From contig CAJJDO010000049.1 of the NCBI GenBank assembly GCA_905183005.1, forward strand, positions 300,208 to 364,207: a stretch of 64,000 bases of DNA, given 5' to 3'. Below, in pieces: positions 60,224 to 64,000 of this stretch. Made by a program: the position numbers and the translations under genes. This DNA comes from Paramecium pentaurelia (taxonomy: Eukaryota > Ciliophora > Oligohymenophorea > Peniculida > Parameciidae). The first letter of the stretch is position 1. The number at the start of each line of letters is the position of its first letter. Under the pieces are notes generated by a model. The model saw nothing but the letters and a program-made list of their open reading frames with translations. It was not told where the DNA came from and made no database searches.

Positions 60224-62546
60224 TCATTTAATTCTCTTTCCATCTATCTAATAATTATATAATAATTCAATATACTTAATCTTTAATTCAAGATTTTAAA
60301 ATTCAATTCTCAATTATCCTACATCAACATATTATTTTTATTATTATTATTATTATTATGGTTATTCTTATATAATTTATTATTATTATTCATATTATCT
60401 TTATTATCTTGGTTCCTCTACTAACATTTATGAAGATGTAGATTATTTACTATTTTAATTTGCTTATTTTTATTTTATAGATTATTATTATTATTAAGAC
60501 ATTTAAGATTAATTATTAATGATTGCATCTTCTATAATAATAGGTTGAATTTTAGGAGGTATCTAATTTAATGGATGTTTTTTGGCTAAATAATCTAAAA
60601 TATGAACAGTTCCTTTGTCTATTATTTGTCTACTAATTAATTTTGTTGGATTGCCATCAATTTATAATGTTTTAAGAGACATAAAACCTAATATTGTAGG
60701 AAATGTCCTCATATTATTATTCTAAAGATTTAAATGTTATAAATTTGGCATTTTAAAATAGATTTCCTATTATTATAAATATCAATTACATCATTCAATT
60801 AATCTATTGAATTATTACTAATATCAAGTACTTCTAGAATTGATTCTTTTTATAATAAAATTTCAATTGAATCTATTTAATTATATGCCAATAATAATCT
60901 CCTTAATCTTGGTAATTCTGGTATAAAGTTAGGAATATTTGAAAGTAAATTCTTTCCAAGATCAAGATGAATTACTATAAAATAATATTTAAAAAACTTA
61001 CAATTAGGTATATATACTTATTCTCTTGATGGTAGGAATTATATTTTATTCTATCTTAATTCTAATTCTACCAAATCTGGTAAATTGAATAAATGTAATG
61101 ATATTTAAGTAATTTTATTTTCATTAAAATTAACTTTCTTTAAATTTTTTAATTATTAAATTTAATCTGGTATCATTTCTATATTATTTTATGAAAAATC
61201 TATTATAATGAGATTAGTTAATCTAAATACACAATTATCTATTTAATTAATATTTTTTTGTCTTATAGCTAATTCATCTTTATGCAAGAAATTTCTTAAA
61301 TATTCTTCCCATATATTATTAGATTAATATAATTATTATTTAAGTTTAGGATCTGCTTACACTTCTAATTTTGCAGCATCATCAGTTCTTTATTATAAAT
61401 ACTTTTTTAATTGAAGAGCTCCTGCACTTCTTATATTAGATCTAATGCACTTTAATGGATTACCCTCAAGTTATATTCTCACTAATTAACTTAAAAATCC
61501 TAATTAAGAAGGTAAATCACCCAAATCATTATTTGATATATCAAGAGTCTTTAAATTCTTTAAGTTTATTATTTCTTTATGTAATTCTTTTATTTTATTA
61601 TTATTTAATAAAAGAACAGATAAATTTTGTATTCCTTCATAACAATTATATACATCCAATTAATTAAAAGATAATTATATTGAATCTAAACAATCATGAT
61701 TATTTCCAAGTAATTCTTGAGTAAAATATTTAAGTTTATTTTCTTTTAAATCTAATATTCTTAATTAGAATAAATTATAAAATGCTCCTTCTTCTATAAA
61801 TGATATTTAATTTTTAGACAACTAAAGATCTTCTAATTTCTTACATTCTATTAAATCTGATTATTTTATTGCTTATATTTTATTTCCAATAGCAGATATT
61901 TTTTTTATTAAAGGTGGTAAATATGATGGAAGTTGTGAAAATTAATTATTAGTAATATCAAGTATTTCTAAATTTGGAAAGTAGAGATTATCAATTCCTG
62001 TTATTTTATTATCAGCTAAATTTAATTCAACTATGGAATCAAGACGACATGAGAATTCTACTAATTGATTGTTTTGAAGTGTTAATGATTTCAAATTTTA
62101 AAATTGCTTTGTCAAATCAAAATGAAATCTGCTAAGTTTATTGTTTCCTAATCTTAATACTGATAATTCTTATAATCTAATTATTTTACAATAAAGCTTT
62201 ACGTATCATAAAGAGGTATTTCTTGTATATTATTATTGGTTAAATCCAATTTTGTTAATGGACATTTCTACCACCATTCTTCACCTTCTAAATTAATTGT
62301 GTCAATATTAATGATTTCATCAGGAAAATCTTATAAATCATAATGCACTAAGGCTAAATTTCCAGTTTGCCAAGCTTTTTTAATTGCTGCAACAAATGCT
62401 TTATTATTAAGCAAATTTGATTTTCTTTTATTTGTTGTTTAAACTGGTACAACAAAATTAGCAGGTCCTTTCTCTTCTTTAATATCTTATTTTTATTAAA
62501 GATGAGCAAATGGCTTTTATTCTTTTAATGGAACTCTATTTTTCAT
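60224..62546 (-). CDS. Leucine-rich repeat protein, LRRC40-like, with Gln-rich tail
   Basis: A 748-aa protein with introns of 26, 27 and 23 nt. The N-terminal segment AIKKAWQTGNLALVHYDLQD, then FPDEIINIDTINLEGEEWW, matches the start of LRRC40-type proteins. About 20 leucine-rich repeats follow (LTKLDLTNNNIQEIP, LRLGNNKLSR, LKTLDISNNDLGDLPSQLGF, LIHLDLGKNLLSNIP, LEVLDISNNSIDQL). A gap with an inserted helical stretch splits them. The C-terminus (ILDYLAKKHPLNQIP, then about 110 residues) is Gln-rich, with several short TAA runs, ending IDGKRIK. The 27-nt intron is a multiple of three and is accepted because it restores the repeat PNLIHLDLG. A protein-interaction scaffold; partner unknown. Confidence 0.88.
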
Positions 62547-62859
62547 AAATAATTTTTGAAATATTTTATAAAAACTTAATAATTTCTTTTATAATTACTA
62601 TTTGAATTCTATATTTCATATTAAAATAGGGATGTAAGAGTATATTTTAAAATTATTTGTTACTTAATATATAATTTGTATTTTTAGATAAACAAATAAT
62701 AAATATAATAATTATTAATTAATTAAGTGTTTGTTTGAATATTGAAGAGTTAATATTTTTTCCAAGTAAAATATTTTGTATGCTTTTTTTTTTTAATATT
62801 CCAATATTTTGCAGGTAAGTAGATTTTCACTAGTGAAATCTAATAATATAATTAAATCA
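62547..62859. other. Divergent intergenic region
   Basis: AT-rich spacer between the LRR gene (minus) and the paralogue gene (plus), with a T11 run near 62785. Possible short upstream sequence of the paralogue gene was considered but the ATG at 62860 matches the start of its partner copy. Confidence 0.5.
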
Positions 62860-63905
62860 ATGCTAAAAAAGTGTACAGATAATCCAAAAATAGCTGAAAC
62901 TTTAAAATAACTAGTTTAAGAACGTGGATAAAAGAGATGGCCAGAAATTGCAAAAGTGTTAGAATCTATGTATGATATAAAAATTGAAATTCCATTTACT
63001 TTAAAAGCTATATACTAAGATATAATGAATCCAAGACCTGGTTTGAATACTGAACAATTAAAATTATTAGTTACTACAGCTATGAAATATAGATCAGTAA
63101 TTAGATTGGCATTACCAGAGTTCTAAAAGATTTCAGGAATAGGGTTTTATATATAATTATGATTTTTAGTATTTCTAGACACAAATTTGTAAGTAGATTA
63201 TATAGATTTTACAAAAACACAATTTTAGCAGGAATTCAGATTTTCATTAGAAATAAAATGGATTATCGAAAAAGATTAGCTAAATTTCCTGGATAATCAA
63301 TAGGGAGAATATTATAATGTAAAGAATTGACAGGAGAGGATGATTTTACATAAAGATTAAAAATAATGGCAGAATAATTGGAAATATTACTTAATTGTTA
63401 TTTATAATTAGAAGATGAAAGAGATTTTTCTTTATTGTATGATATTCTTACTCCAAGAATGAATAAGAAGACTTTTTTTTTATTATTGAATTGTATATCA
63501 TTTATGGATGATTTGAGATGCATATAATAAAATGTTATTAAATCAGATGATGAATTGATGCCTGATTATTGGTTATAACCAACAATAAAGGAGAATAAAG
63601 AACTTTTGGTTTACAAAAAATTATTCTTAGATGATATGGATTATAAATTTAGAATGTATACTGATTCATAAGATGTTTAAACTGAAATAGATTTCAAATT
63701 CTTTTTGAATAATGCATATATGAAACCTAAATCAGTTGTAACTTAAAGATCAGCAAAATTAAAGACTGTAAGAGGAAAAATCACAGTAAATGATAAAAAA
63801 TATCCAAGTGATAAAACTATTATTTTTGATTAACCAGAAGAGGAGAGTGAATAAGAAGGTTATGAAATAGATTTTAAAAAACATAGATTATTAAATAAGG
63901 ATTGA
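62860..63905 (+). CDS. Unknown-function protein, paralogue of gene at 40.8 kb
   Basis: A 339-aa protein with one 26-nt intron beginning GTTTTA. It is collinear with the minus-strand gene at 40788-41835. Shared parts are DNPKIAETLKQLV, RWPEIAKVLESMYD, LKLLVTTAMKYRSVIRLALP, a basic segment YRKRLAKFPGQSIGRILQC, KKTFFLLLNCISFMDDLR, PDYWLQPTIKENKELLVYKK, and KLKTVRGKITVNDKKYPSDK with an acidic end. The 60-residue N-terminal block and the TVRG..TVNDKKYPS motif are best conserved, so they probably mark function. There is no signal peptide, membrane segment or known domain. Intron position is the same in both. Confidence 0.8.
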
Positions 63906-63916
63906 TATTATTAAAT

Positions 63917-63941
63917 TATATATATATATATATATATATAA
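63917..63941. repeat. TA dinucleotide tract
   Basis: About 12 consecutive TA units just after the stop codon of the last gene. This is simple sequence of a kind common in the spacers here. Confidence 0.85.
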
Positions 63942-64000
63942 TATTATTATTGCTATATAAGAATCAATTAATAATTTTTATTTATTATTAAGGTATTATA

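Noticed and set aside
1..64000. tRNA, rRNA, CRISPR arrays and transposase genes
   Set aside because: No GC-richer cloverleaf-like stretch with a TTCGAATC-type arm, no regularly spaced repeats, and no DDE or reverse-transcriptase motifs were found. Small ncRNAs cannot be excluded by eye.

Overview
The window is macronuclear-type DNA of a ciliate, almost certainly Paramecium. The evidence is direct. The sequence is very AT-rich. Long conserved proteins (HSP90, V-ATPase subunit a, ribosomal proteins) read through many TAA and TAG codons where relatives have Gln, and TGA alone ends them. Genes are cut by tiny introns, mostly 22-30 nt, running GTA...TAG. Genes are packed tightly on both strands. 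All coordinates below were rebuilt by hand with TAA/TAG = Gln, TGA = stop and these micro-introns. In nearly every gene the spliced length is an exact multiple of three, which is an independent check. The species cannot be fixed from the window.

Layout. 0.4-9 kb: V-ATPase subunit a, a Sec14/CRAL-TRIO protein, a small membrane protein, TRM112, and a RING-like coiled-coil protein, all on the minus strand. 9-20 kb: a divergent kinase-like gene, a SPEF2/CPC1-type ciliary protein of 1,455 aa, coiled-coil and two-TM proteins, and an ankyrin protein. 20-25 kb: a profilin-like gene, eS7, a dual-specificity phosphatase, a possible PEX11-like membrane protein and cytosolic HSP90. 25-32 kb: a GAF/coiled-coil protein, an STPGR (SHIPPO/ODF3-like) axonemal protein, two Myb proteins on opposite strands, and an RBR ubiquitin ligase. 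32-37 kb: an apparent MORN-like/PH/AGC-kinase fusion, uL29 (L35), a second AGC kinase and a cytochrome b5-like protein. 38-46 kb: a WHIM/DDT-like chromatin protein, a protein with a paralogue at 62.9 kb, two tandem multi-pass membrane paralogues (one with a TAA-coded poly-Gln tail), and a GRIP-domain golgin. 46-57 kb: coiled-coil and type I membrane proteins, P1, three kinase-related ORFs, a 1.4 kb gene-free stretch with a perfect 28-bp hairpin, eL19, a BAH-PHD protein, uS11 and a coiled-coil protein. 57-64 kb: RING/B-box/Kelch, LRRC40-like, and the second paralogue.

Functionally this is an ordinary housekeeping segment: translation (eS7, uL29, P1, eL19, uS11, TRM112), cilium (SPEF2-like, STPGR), signalling (five kinases or kinase-like proteins, a phosphatase, a GAF protein), chromatin/transcription (BAH-PHD, WHIM-like, Myb) and membrane traffic (V-ATPase a, GRIP golgin, Sec14). 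No operons, CRISPR arrays, tRNAs, rRNAs or transposase genes were seen. The most interesting items are an apparent three-module kinase fusion, frame anomalies in otherwise intact genes (eS7, the second membrane paralogue, the CMGC-like kinase), a pair of same-family genes of unknown function, a pure-TAA poly-Gln tract, an intron directly after the uS11 start codon, and the 28-bp perfect palindrome.
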